This document shows, in pieces, positions 1 through 7,441 of a stretch of 64,000 bases of DNA. The translations under genes and the position numbers were made by a program. The notes under the pieces are model-generated. The model saw only the letters and a list, made by a program, of their open reading frames with translations. It had not been told where the DNA came from and did not search any database. Source of the DNA: Thermosediminibacteraceae bacterium (GTDB taxonomy: Bacteria; Bacillota; Thermosediminibacteria; Thermosediminibacterales; Thermosediminibacteraceae); assembly GCA_021890755.1 (NCBI GenBank), contig JAKKUQ010000005.1, positions 1 through 64,000 on the forward strand, read 5' to 3'. Positions within the stretch are counted from its first letter, which is position 1, and each line of letters opens with the position of its first letter.

Positions 1-101
1 AATCTTGGGTCAAAAATAAAGCTCATTTGCTCTTCTCCCTTAATAAGACCCGAAAGTTATCTTTTACACTAAAAAATAAAAATTTTTTCCGAAAATCCTC
101 C

Positions 102-128
102 GAAAAAATAAGGAGCCGTGATGGCTCC
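102..128 (-). terminator. Rho-independent terminator
   Basis: On the minus strand a GGAGCC/GGCTCC hairpin with a 5-nt loop is followed by a T-rich run (TTATTTTTT). It lies just beyond the stop of the 104-residue membrane-anchored protein. Positions 1-101 hold no gene that I can see. Confidence 0.7.
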
Positions 129-130
129 GT

Positions 131-445
131 TTAATTTTTGTCTTTAAGCTGGGATATTTCGTTTAATAACCTGTTGACTAGATTTTTCAGCTCCTTTATT
201 TCTTCCAAATACGTTTTCCTCTCTTCCCTTAACCTCTCCAGTTCTTCCTCAACACTTTCCCGGTCTTCCGATTCTTCTTCCATTACGCACTTTTTCATCT
301 TATGCTCTATTTGCTCCATCGTTTCCTTTCCTTTTTCAACACCTTTATCGATCATCGGCTTTACTCTTTTTTTGATTTCAGGACTTAGGACATAAGCCAA
401 AGCAGCCGTGACAACACCCGCCAAAAAATGCCTAAATGACACCAT
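131..445 (-). CDS. Small membrane-anchored coiled-coil protein (YtxH-like)
   Basis: 104-residue protein of unknown role. An N-terminal hydrophobic segment (about residues 5-20, with AGVVTAALAYVL) is followed by a highly charged Lys/Glu-rich region (residues 22-100) with heptad character, predicted as a coiled coil. This one-helix-plus-amphipathic-tail design resembles YtxH-like general stress proteins, but the usual glycine-rich YtxH helix is not obvious, so the assignment is loose. The ATG at 445 was chosen because AAGGGGTGA lies about 5 nt before it; a longer frame starting at 472 has no such site. The gene stands alone, with its own terminator. Confidence 0.6.
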   Translation of the reverse strand: MVSFRHFLAGVVTAALAYVLSPEIKKRVKPMIDKGVEKGKETMEQIEHKMKKCVMEEESEDRESVEEELERLREERKTYLEEIKELKNLVNRLLNEISQLKDKN

Positions 446-568
446 AAAATCACCCCTTGCTTGTAAACACAATTTCTCATTTATATATGATAACCAAGGG
501 GCGAGTTAATATACTTGTAATTTGGACAGATCTTACTTATCGCAGTAAAAAAACCAACGATTTTAATC

Positions 569-596
569 ACATAAGAAAATTTCTTTACATAGAATA
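569..596 (+). promoter_or_regulatory. Putative sigma-K-type promoter for mini-protein 1
   Basis: An AC dinucleotide (569-570) lies 17 nt before CATAGAATA (588-596). This fits the Bacillus sigma-K consensus AC-N16/17-CATANNNTA. It lies 31 nt before the ATG of the 38-residue mini-protein. The -35 element carries little information, so the call leans on the -10 match and on the same arrangement recurring before the second mini-protein. Confidence 0.45.
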
Positions 597-627
597 TCAT
601 AGAAAAAAATAAAAAGGAGGTAACAAA

Positions 628-744
628 ATGGCAGACGTCGCAAGGCCCGGTTGTGGTTTCAGCTGGTGGTGGTTTTTCATCCCATTGATCATATTATTCT
701 TCTTCTTCCCAGTAATCATCATTGTGCTGAGCCAAAAAGTTTAA
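628..744 (+). CDS. Tryptophan-rich hydrophobic mini-protein 1 (38 aa)
   Basis: Thirty-eight residues: start MADV, a short polar part containing one Cys (residue 9), then a W-W-W-F-F cluster (13-17) leading into one Ile/Phe/Val-rich membrane helix (about 18-34) and a short polar tail ending QKV. A strong AAAAGGAGG site lies 8 nt before the ATG. It is monocistronic: possible sigma-K promoter upstream and a strong terminator downstream. It shares the MADV start, the Trp cluster and the helix with the next mini-protein, so the pair is a tandem duplication. I recognise no family. The size and apparent late-sporulation promoter are like those of small spore-coat or YjcZ-type proteins, but the glycine-rich YjcZ signature is absent. 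Confidence 0.7.
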   Translation: MADVARPGCGFSWWWFFIPLIILFFFFPVIIIVLSQKV

Positions 745-752
745 CGTTAGAG

Positions 753-785
753 AAAGCTCCGGTATTTTGCCGGAGCTTTTAATAA
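753..785 (+). terminator. Rho-independent terminator
   Basis: A perfect 10-bp stem (AAAGCTCCGG / CCGGAGCTTT) with a short loop, followed by TTTTAATAAA, directly behind mini-protein 1. Confidence 0.85.
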
Positions 786-802
786 AGTAGTCTTCAACTA
801 TC

Positions 803-830
803 ACCCGCTTTATTAATGCAACATATTATG
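803..830 (+). promoter_or_regulatory. Putative sigma-K-type promoter for mini-protein 2
   Basis: AC (803-804) lies 17 nt before CATATTATG (822-830), one base off CATANNNTA. The spacing is the same as before mini-protein 1. The ATG follows 32 nt later. Confidence 0.4.
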
Positions 831-862
831 ATAATAAGAAAACGGTGAAAGGAGGTATATCA

Positions 863-964
863 ATGGCCGACGTAACCAGCCTCCAAAATTGGTGGTGGTG
901 GTTTTTCCCGATTTTACTGATTATATTCTTCCTGCCGATAGTAATAATAATTCTAGGTAGCTAA
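863..964 (+). CDS. Tryptophan-rich hydrophobic mini-protein 2 (33 aa)
   Basis: Thirty-three residues, a paralogue of the preceding 38-residue protein: MADV start, four consecutive Trp (10-13) then FFP, and a single Leu/Ile/Phe-rich helix (about 16-31) ending LGS. AAAGGAGG sits 7 nt before the ATG. It has its own terminator and a sigma-K-like promoter at the same spacing as its neighbour. The Trp-rich belt at the start of the helix would sit at a membrane interface. Function unknown; a spore or forespore-membrane role is inference from the promoter only. Confidence 0.7.
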   Translation: MADVTSLQNWWWWFFPILLIIFFLPIVIIILGS

Positions 965-981
965 AATGTCCAATACATTTT

Positions 982-1019
982 AAAGCCCCGGACGTATCAT
1001 TTACATCTGGGGCTTTTTT
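982..1019 (+). terminator. Rho-independent terminator
   Basis: Stem AAAGCCCC (982-989) / GGGGCTTT (1009-1016), extended inward by further pairs, then a T run. It terminates mini-protein 2 and lies tail-to-tail with the SHOCT gene. Confidence 0.8.
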
Positions 1020-1021
1020 GC

Positions 1022-1282
1022 TTAACTTCTTTCGAGATCTTCTTTCATTTTTTCAAAATCTTCCCTGGATATTTCCCCTGCGGCATACCGTTTTTTCAGG
1101 ATATCAAACGGTGTTTGATAATCGCACTTAACGGCGGGACTGGTAACGGGAATCAGCCCTTTAATAAGCCTGTATGCCAGAAAAATTGCGGTAGCCCAGA
1201 AAAAAAACCAGATGAACATCCATAAATACATCAGCGTTCCGTTCATTCCTCCAAATCCCCATCCGTGGCAGAACCAGCCCAT
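1022..1282 (-). CDS. SHOCT domain membrane protein
   Basis: 86 residues. The N-terminus is Gly/Trp/His-rich, then comes one aromatic membrane helix (about 18-42). The C-terminal 28 residues (FDILKKRYAAGEISREDF onward) form a clear SHOCT domain, a short helical oligomerisation module often found at protein ends. AGGAGGTG lies about 7 nt before the ATG. A TM segment plus a SHOCT tail is common in Firmicutes; no specific function is known. It converges on the second mini-protein, with which it shares an aromatic, Trp-rich character. Confidence 0.8.
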   Translation of the reverse strand: MGWFCHGWGFGGMNGTLMYLWMFIWFFFWATAIFLAYRLIKGLIPVTSPAVKCDYQTPFDILKKRYAAGEISREDFEKMKEDLERS

Positions 1283-1437
1283 ATAAACACCTCCTCTCAG
1301 TAAGTCCGTTCATCTTTCATTTTACATGCAAATTGTGAGGTAATTGTAAAGCATTTTTGATAAAAGTTTTTGCTTTTACCCAAAGAAATGATATTATTAT
1401 ATTACGATGCAAAATTGGACATGCGAGGTTTACAAAA

Positions 1438-2178
1438 ATGGCCAAAAGAACAGAGCGTCTTGATAAAGTTCTGAGCATGTCAGGTTACGGCAGCCGTAAA
1501 GATGTAAAAAAAATAATAAAGCAGGGAGAGGTAACGGTAAACGGCAGGACTGTGACCGATGCCGGAACACTTGTGGATCCTGCCGCCGATTTAATATGCG
1601 TCTTCGGCGAACCGCTGCTCTTTAAAGAATTCGTATACATCATGATGAATAAACCTCAAGGAGTTATCTCCGCAACTCGCGATTCTCGCGAAACAACAGT
1701 TATAGACCTGCTGGAAGGTGAATACTCCCATAGAAAACTTTTCCCCGTTGGCAGGCTGGACAAGGACGCCGAAGGACTTTTGCTCATCACCGATGATGGA
1801 AAGCTCGCTCACAGGCTGCTTTCACCCAGAAAAAAAGTGGAAAAAGTTTATTATATAAAGGTAAAGGGCTGCCTCGGAGAAGAAGACGTCAAAGCCTTCA
1901 GCCAGGGTATTTTTTTGGGCGATTACAGAGCTCTCCCCGCAAAGCTGGAAATACTCAATTCCGGAGAGGTTTCTTCAGCTCTTGTGACTGTATATGAGGG
2001 CAAGTTTCACCAGATAAAACGAATGGTAAAGGCGCGGGGAAAAGAAGTAATTTACCTCAAGCGCCTTTCCATGGGACCGTTAAAATTGGATGAAAACTTA
2101 AGCCCCGGCGAGTGGCGGGAACTGACCGATGAGGAAGTGAGCATGTTAAAAGCAATGGAAAGCGACTATCAGCTTTAA
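1438..2178 (+). CDS. rsuA: 16S rRNA pseudouridine synthase, RsuA/RluB family
   Basis: 246 residues. An N-terminal S4 RNA-binding domain (about 5-60) is followed by a pseudouridine synthase domain with the GRLDKDAEGLLLITDDG block, whose Asp is the catalytic nucleophile, and the KFHQIKRM motif. Length and the KPQGVISATRD and LKRLSMGPL blocks fit RsuA, which modifies U516 of 16S rRNA, better than RluB, but the two are close. The start at 1438 (MAKRTERLDKVLS) was preferred over an upstream in-frame ATG because GAGG lies 8-10 nt before it and the S4 domain begins directly after. The gene runs into the convergent lipoprotein gene with a 4-nt overlap. Confidence 0.9.
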   Translation: MAKRTERLDKVLSMSGYGSRKDVKKIIKQGEVTVNGRTVTDAGTLVDPAADLICVFGEPLLFKEFVYIMMNKPQGVISATRDSRETTVIDLLEGEYSHRKLFPVGRLDKDAEGLLLITDDGKLAHRLLSPRKKVEKVYYIKVKGCLGEEDVKAFSQGIFLGDYRALPAKLEILNSGEVSSALVTVYEGKFHQIKRMVKARGKEVIYLKRLSMGPLKLDENLSPGEWRELTDEEVSMLKAMESDYQL

Positions 2179-3713
2179 TCCTTCAGCTTTATAAACTCCA
2201 GTCTTTCCTTTTGGTTTTCCTTTGTGGTATACGAAAGCACCAGATAATCGCCCACTACGGTATATCTCCATAAACTTCCGCTTTCGGAAAAAACGTCCTT
2301 TGCTTTTTCATCTTCGAATATAAATAATCTGAAAGTCCCATCCTGCAGGTAAGCAGCAATCACCGGATTACCTTTGTATTCGGCGATGCCATAGTCATTT
2401 ACGATCCACTTTTTCACTTCACCGGGATTGAGCTTCACTTTTCCCCGCCCAACGGGCAAGTACAAAAGGTCTCCGCTTGATAAAGCATCACTGTCTGCAA
2501 AATAAACAGCACTTTTATCTTTGGAAAGATATGCCGTCACAGGAGTTTTAATCCCCTTTGCCACTTCCTTAATGTTTCCCTCAAGTTCAGCTATGTAAAG
2601 TCCATCCCATGAAATATTATTAATTTCCTGAGCGTCGTTCGTAATTATTTCTTTTATTTCTTCTGCTTTTTCTTTAGAAATGGCACAAAAAAGCAAACTA
2701 GTCCCGTCGTAACTCCAGCTCGCGAACCCAACTTTTTTGTCCGGTATCTCTATTCTAAAACTACTGCCGGTCTTTACATTTACTACCTCAATAAAGTCAC
2801 CCAGTGGATAAGGGTAATTTTCTCCTTGAATCAGGTCATATCCCCCTTCGCTATCCTTTCCAGCCGAATAATAGGCTATGTGGCGGCCATCGGGGGACCA
2901 TAGAGGTAAAAATTGTATAACCTTCCCGCCTTTTGCGAGTATCTTCTCTTCACCGCTTTTCGTATCCAATATGTAAATCCCCGGAACATCCGGCTCGTAT
3001 TTTTCGTAGGCAAAATATTCTCCGCTAGGCGAAAGTCTTGGATAAAAAAGCCCGTCATAAGAAGGAAGTCCTCCTTTAAGAGGAGATACCACACCTTCGG
3101 CCACATCAACTTTCCAGATTTCACTTATTACATCCACAAAAACAAGATTATGAGCTCGGTTAAACATCATACCGCTCCAATAGCCGTCTTTTAACGGCAG
3201 GCGGCCGATTTCCTTAGCTTCTTCGCTTTCTGGATTATACTTTTTAAAAATAAGGCCTTCTTTACCCTGGTGTTTTCCTTCCTTAAATTTGCCTGAAACG
3301 GCATATATCAAGCTGCCACCGTTATCCCAGCCCAAAAGCCAAAGTCTAAAAGCCCCGCTTTCAAAATCTTCGCCCTGGATTTTTTCAACGAGCCTTGCAT
3401 CGGAACCGTCAACGGCAAATATCCAGAGTCCTTGCCCAAAGCCATTTTCAGTTCCCGAAAAAGCAGCCCATTTAAAATCGGGTGAGAAAAGCTCGTCTCC
3501 CTTAAAATAATCAACCTGGCCGTTTTCAAAGGTAACAGCAACCCTTTCGACTCCTGCCTCTGATTTTGTAAATTCAATGTCCACGCCTTCAGGTCTTAAA
3601 ACCCTGGGCTCTGTAGCTTCCGGTTTTGACGTCTCCACCTTGCCGCAACCTGTAAAGTAAAAAGCGATTGCCAATATTAAAAAAGCAGCCGTTATTCTTC
3701 CAAAAATTCTCAA
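2175..3713 (-). CDS. Beta-propeller (TolB/WD40-like) lipoprotein
   Basis: About 512 residues. A lipoprotein signal peptide ends in a lipobox (FYFTGC), so the protein is probably anchored outside the membrane. The body carries repeats of the WD40-like/TolB type, for example SPSGEYFAYEKY, WSPDGRHIAYYSAG and WSYDGTSLLFCA, that form a propeller. No enzyme motif is visible. The preferred start is the TTG at 3713, because AAAGGAGG lies about 11 nt before it; an in-frame ATG at 3752 has no ribosome site and lies inside the upstream HAD gene. It is probably co-transcribed with that HAD phosphatase. Confidence 0.75.
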   Translation of the reverse strand: MRIFGRITAAFLILAIAFYFTGCGKVETSKPEATEPRVLRPEGVDIEFTKSEAGVERVAVTFENGQVDYFKGDELFSPDFKWAAFSGTENGFGQGLWIFAVDGSDARLVEKIQGEDFESGAFRLWLLGWDNGGSLIYAVSGKFKEGKHQGKEGLIFKKYNPESEEAKEIGRLPLKDGYWSGMMFNRAHNLVFVDVISEIWKVDVAEGVVSPLKGGLPSYDGLFYPRLSPSGEYFAYEKYEPDVPGIYILDTKSGEEKILAKGGKVIQFLPLWSPDGRHIAYYSAGKDSEGGYDLIQGENYPYPLGDFIEVVNVKTGSSFRIEIPDKKVGFASWSYDGTSLLFCAISKEKAEEIKEIITNDAQEINNISWDGLYIAELEGNIKEVAKGIKTPVTAYLSKDKSAVYFADSDALSSGDLLYLPVGRGKVKLNPGEVKKWIVNDYGIAEYKGNPVIAAYLQDGTFRLFIFEDEKAKDVFSESGSLWRYTVVGDYLVLSYTTKENQKERLEFIKLKD

Positions 3714-3735
3714 TTCTATGCCCCCCTCCTTTAAT

Positions 3736-4533
3736 TTATTCAACCTCACCATCTGCTATTTTTTCTAATAAATAAGCAACTCCGTCCTCGTTATTTGTTG
3801 GGACTATCAACCTGGCAGCTTTTTTAACTTCTTCTTCTGCATTTCTTACCGCAACCCCGAGTCCCGCGAACTTAATCATGGAAAGGTCGTTCATGTTGTC
3901 GCCTATCGCCACCACGCTTTGCCGGTCTATCCCCAGGATATTGCACAGCCTCTCTAGCCCCCTCCCCTTCGATACCCCTTCCGGCAGCACTTCAAGATAG
4001 AATCTTTCCGATTTCACGTAATTTATGCTCAAGCCGGTTTTCGCTTCAAGTTCCATCATTTTCTTTACGGAGTAGCTTACGTCACCGACCAGAAGCACCT
4101 TATTTACTTCGTCGATATCCTTCAGGTTTTTCACCACTTCATACTTTACCTTCTCCCTTTCTAAATAAATTTCATGGGCAGGTTTGAAGTCGGAGATGAA
4201 TATCTTATCGTGCCAATAAGTCACTATTCCAATTTCACTATCCTTGAAACAGTCTAAAACCAGGTGTAAAACCTCTTTTTCCAGGTACTTGACGTCAATC
4301 GGTCCTCTAAAAGGGTCAAAAATTTCACCGCCGTTGAAAAGTATTGCCGGTATGTCGATTTCCAGGAGCTTTAAAAAACCACTTGCTGCCCTCTCACCTC
4401 TGCCGGTGGCGATGGTGAACATTATACCAGAGTCTCTCAGCTTTTTTATAGCTTCCAGGTTAGCGAAAGATACATTTTTTCGGTCATCCAGTAGCGTTCC
4501 ATCCAAATCCGAAACTACAAGCTTATACTTCAT
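3736..4533 (-). CDS. Cof-type HAD-IIB phosphatase
   Basis: 265 residues. All HAD motifs are present: motif I DLDGTLLDD near the N-terminus, motif II TGR, and motif IV GDNMNDLSMI near residue 210. The intervening cap is of the C2b type. Such proteins hydrolyse sugar phosphates or nucleotide cofactors, and the substrate cannot be told from sequence. It is the first gene of a pair with the propeller lipoprotein, whose ribosome site lies across this gene's stop. Confidence 0.9.
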   Translation of the reverse strand: MKYKLVVSDLDGTLLDDRKNVSFANLEAIKKLRDSGIMFTIATGRGERAASGFLKLLEIDIPAILFNGGEIFDPFRGPIDVKYLEKEVLHLVLDCFKDSEIGIVTYWHDKIFISDFKPAHEIYLEREKVKYEVVKNLKDIDEVNKVLLVGDVSYSVKKMMELEAKTGLSINYVKSERFYLEVLPEGVSKGRGLERLCNILGIDRQSVVAIGDNMNDLSMIKFAGLGVAVRNAEEEVKKAARLIVPTNNEDGVAYLLEKIADGEVE

Positions 4534-4617
4534 TTGCTCTTCCTCCGTTAGTTCATATTAGGTAGCTTCAATACTATTTTCTATGCCGAGACCAAAAATC
4601 CTTCAATGACCTTTGTG

Positions 4618-4646
4618 TTTACAGTTCATTTATGTGCTGGTATAAT
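4618..4646 (+). promoter_or_regulatory. Sigma-A promoter of ychF
   Basis: TTTACA, a 17-nt spacer, then a perfect TATAAT; the ychF start codon is 39 nt downstream. Confidence 0.8.
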
Positions 4647-4684
4647 ACAAAAAGTGAGACAAAACCTTCGAAAGGAGTCAAAAA

Positions 4685-5779
4685 ATGGAGATAGGTATAG
4701 TAGGGCTGCCCAACGTGGGCAAAAGCACCCTTTTTAACGCAATCACTAAAGCTGGAGCCGAATGTGCCAATTATCCTTTCTGTACAATTGAGCCCAACGT
4801 AGGGGTTGTAGCCGTGCCAGACAGCAGGCTTGAGGGATTGGCAAGGCTCGAAAACCCCCAGAAAGTTACCCCCGCTACCATCAAGTTTGTGGATATAGCC
4901 GGCCTGGTAAGGGGCGCAAGCCGCGGTGAAGGCCTTGGGAATAAATTTCTTTCTCACATCCGCGAGGTAGATGCCATAGCCCATGTGGTCAGGTGCTTCG
5001 AGGACCCCAACGTAGTCCACGTAGATGGCAGCGTGGACCCAATAAGAGACATCGAAACCATAAATCTTGAACTCATTTTTGCCGACCTGGAAACTCTGGA
5101 GCGGCGTATAGATAAAGTTGCAAAGCAAGCTAAATCCGGTGAAAAGCAGTATCTAGAGGAGCTTTCGCTGCTTGAACGATTGAAAGAGGCTCTGGAAAAT
5201 AATTTGCCAGCAAGGGCGGTAAATCTTACCGAAGAAGAAGAGAAAATCGTAAGGCAGCTTTGCCTTCTCACCTCAAAACCGGTGCTTTACGTTGCAAATA
5301 TCTCCGAAGACGACCTCATCGCTGGTACAGAAAACGAAATGGTAAAAGCTGTGAGGGAGTACGCAAAAAAAGAAGGCTCCGATGTTATTCCCATCTGCGC
5401 CAAAGTTGAAGCTGAACTTGCGGATCTACCTGACGAGGAAAGAAACGAGCTTCTTTCGGATTACGGCCTAGACGAACCAGGTCTTAACAGGCTCATCCGC
5501 GCGGGATATAGACTGCTTGGCCTTATCACCTTTTTCACCGCCGGCCCAAAAGAGGTACGGGCCTGGACCATTCGGGAAGGTACCAAAGCACCACAGGCCG
5601 CAGGAAAAATTCACAGCGACTTCGAACGGGGATTCATAAGGGCGGAAGTAATTTCTTACGAAGACCTGATGGCTTGCGGCAGTCAGCAGGCCGCAAAAGA
5701 AAAAGGGCTGGTCCGCCTGGAAGGTAAAGATTACGTGGTGAGGGACGGAGACGTAATCCTCTTCAGGTTCAATGTTTAA
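4685..5779 (+). CDS. ychF: Redox-regulated ATPase/GTPase YchF (Obg family)
   Basis: 364 residues, full length for the family. The P-loop GLPNVGKST is at 7-15. The G2/G3 region holds [12 protein letters not shown] and [18 protein letters not shown]-type C-terminal domain follows ([15 protein letters not shown] and the [11 protein letters not shown] motif). YchF prefers ATP and is associated with ribosomes and stress responses. GAAAGGAG precedes the ATG, and a textbook promoter lies just upstream. It converges on the tryptophanase gene. Confidence 0.95.
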   Translation: MEIGIVGLPNVGKSTLFNAITKAGAECANYPFCTIEPNVGVVAVPDSRLEGLARLENPQKVTPATIKFVDIAGLVRGASRGEGLGNKFLSHIREVDAIAHVVRCFEDPNVVHVDGSVDPIRDIETINLELIFADLETLERRIDKVAKQAKSGEKQYLEELSLLERLKEALENNLPARAVNLTEEEEKIVRQLCLLTSKPVLYVANISEDDLIAGTENEMVKAVREYAKKEGSDVIPICAKVEAELADLPDEERNELLSDYGLDEPGLNRLIRAGYRLLGLITFFTAGPKEVRAWTIREGTKAPQAAGKIHSDFERGFIRAEVISYEDLMACGSQQAAKEKGLVRLEGKDYVVRDGDVILFRFNV

Positions 5780-5802
5780 GGGAGATCCGTCCCTCATTTT
5801 TT
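5779..5802 (+). terminator. Possible terminator after ychF
   Basis: A short 5-bp stem AGGGA/TCCCT with a GATCCG loop followed by CATTTTTT. It is short but well placed between convergent genes. Confidence 0.5.
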
Positions 5803-5817
5803 ATGCCGGAGAATTTT

Positions 5818-7206
5818 TTACTCTACAGGTTCGAGCCTGGCGGTAAAGTGTCTCAAAATTGGTGGTTCGTAGACGAACCTGAGCCCCTTAATGCTGTGCC
5901 TGCGGGCATAGACTCTCTTTACAGCCTCAGCCACCACATCCATGTGGCTGTTGGTGTAAACTCTTCTTGGTATTGTTAGCCTTACGAAATCCATGTCAGG
6001 TAGTATTTCTTTTTTGGTTACCGGGTCCCTGCCTGCCAGAAAAGCTCCCACTTCAACTGCCCTGATTCCCGCTTCTATATAGAGCTCAACGCAAATGGCC
6101 TGAGATGGGAACTGCTCCTGGGGCACGTGCGGCAGGAATTTCTTGCCGTCGATGAATACAGCATGACCGCCCGTGGGATACTGAATGGGTATTCCTGCTT
6201 CTCTTAACTTATCGCCCAGGTATTTCACCTGGTTGATCCGCCAGCAAAGGAAATCTTCATTTATTCCTTCTTCAAGCCCCCGCGCCATAGCCTCCATGTC
6301 CCTGCCCGCAAGGCCGCCGTAGGTCACGAAACCTTCCAGGGGCACCACCATTGTCTGTACTTTTCGGAAAAGGTCCTCGTCATCCTTTAGTGCAATCATT
6401 CCTCCGATGTTCACCAGAGCGTCCTTTTTAGCCGACATGGTGAAGCCTTCCGCGTAGGAGAACATTTCCCTTACGATTTCTTTTATAGATTTATTTTCGT
6501 ATCCCTTTTCCCTCTGCTTTATAAAATAGGCGTTCTCGGCAAAGCGAGCCGCATCGATGAAAAGTTTTATGCCGTATTTATCAGCAACCCTCTTTACCTC
6601 TTTGATGTTCTCTATGGATACTGGCTGGCCGCCGGCGCTGTTGCAGGTAACGGTAACGAGAATAAAGGCAATATTTTCTGGGCCCTTTTCCCGGATGAAC
6701 TTCTCCATCCGTTCCACATCGATATTCCCCTTAAAGGGGTGATAATTTTCCGTATCTTTTGCTTCCTCAATCACCATGTCTACAGCTATACCGCCTGCCA
6801 TCTCGATGTGAGCCTTGGTGGTATCAAAGTGCATATTGCCTAAAACGTACTGTCCTTTCTTTATGAGCAGCGGGAACAGCACCCTCTCGGCACCCCTGCC
6901 CTGGTGGGTGGGAACGACGTAGTTGTAGCCGAAAATGTCTTTCACTGCTTCGCAAAGGTGAATGAAGTTCCTGCTGCCCGCGTAGGCTTCGTCCCCCATC
7001 ATCATTCCAGCCCACTGGTAATCGCTCATGGCCGAAGTGCCGCTATCAGTTAAAAGATCGATGTACACGTCTTCCGACTTTAAGAGGAAAAGATTGTAAC
7101 CCGCTTCCTTTATCTTCGCAATCCTTTCCTCCCTGGATAAAACCCGCAGGGGTTCCACCATTTTTATACGATAGGGCTCTGCCATTTTAGTTAACTCGTC
7201 AAACAT
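5818..7206 (-). CDS. tnaA: Tryptophanase (tryptophan indole-lyase)
   Basis: 462 residues. A fold-type I PLP enzyme that splits tryptophan into indole, pyruvate and ammonia. The PLP lysine is K260 in MSAKKDA. The protein resembles tyrosine phenol-lyase (TPL) overall, but three residues separating the two enzymes are of the tryptophanase type: D128 in HFDTT (Thr in TPL), V386 in AVEVG (Arg in TPL) and H453 in LRHFTA (Phe in TPL). The ATG at 7206 has GGGGGAGGTC just before it; a longer frame from 7242 lacks a site. It is preceded by a -24/-12 promoter and by a sigma-54 activator gene, so expression is probably inducible. No room remains for a tnaC-like leader. Confidence 0.9.
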   Translation of the reverse strand: MFDELTKMAEPYRIKMVEPLRVLSREERIAKIKEAGYNLFLLKSEDVYIDLLTDSGTSAMSDYQWAGMMMGDEAYAGSRNFIHLCEAVKDIFGYNYVVPTHQGRGAERVLFPLLIKKGQYVLGNMHFDTTKAHIEMAGGIAVDMVIEEAKDTENYHPFKGNIDVERMEKFIREKGPENIAFILVTVTCNSAGGQPVSIENIKEVKRVADKYGIKLFIDAARFAENAYFIKQREKGYENKSIKEIVREMFSYAEGFTMSAKKDALVNIGGMIALKDDEDLFRKVQTMVVPLEGFVTYGGLAGRDMEAMARGLEEGINEDFLCWRINQVKYLGDKLREAGIPIQYPTGGHAVFIDGKKFLPHVPQEQFPSQAICVELYIEAGIRAVEVGAFLAGRDPVTKKEILPDMDFVRLTIPRRVYTNSHMDVVAEAVKRVYARRHSIKGLRFVYEPPILRHFTARLEPVE

Positions 7207-7250
7207 AAAAAGACCTCCCCCGTTAATTTTGGTTTCTAGCATGATTCAAG

Positions 7251-7268
7251 GTGCAAATTCCGTACCAA
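7251..7268 (-). promoter_or_regulatory. Sigma-54 (-24/-12) promoter of tnaA
   Basis: Read on the minus strand: TTGGTACGGAATTTGCAC. The GG and GC pairs are exactly 10 nt apart, and the match to TGGCACG-N4-TTGCW is near perfect. It lies about 45 nt before the tnaA start and downstream of the gene for a sigma-54 activator. Confidence 0.85.
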
Positions 7269-7337
7269 ACGCCGATAATTTCAAAGGCTTATTCTATCAG
7301 GAGCTGTGATTCACGGAGAAGGTTCATTATGTTTCAA

Positions 7338-7382
7338 AGTTGTACAACTCTACTAATATATTCTCATTTTGAGAAATTTCTC
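7338..7382. promoter_or_regulatory. Candidate upstream activator sites
   Basis: Two perfect 12-bp palindromes, AGTTGTACAACT (7338-7349) and GAGAAATTTCTC (7371-7382), lie 70-115 bp upstream of the -24/-12 promoter. This is the usual position for enhancer sites of a sigma-54 activator. Which of the two is bound, if either, cannot be read from sequence. Confidence 0.45.
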
Positions 7383-7441
7383 GAAGTACTCTCACGCTTT
7401 TTGTCCTATAATGATACAGGTTAATTTTTCCGACCTCAGCC

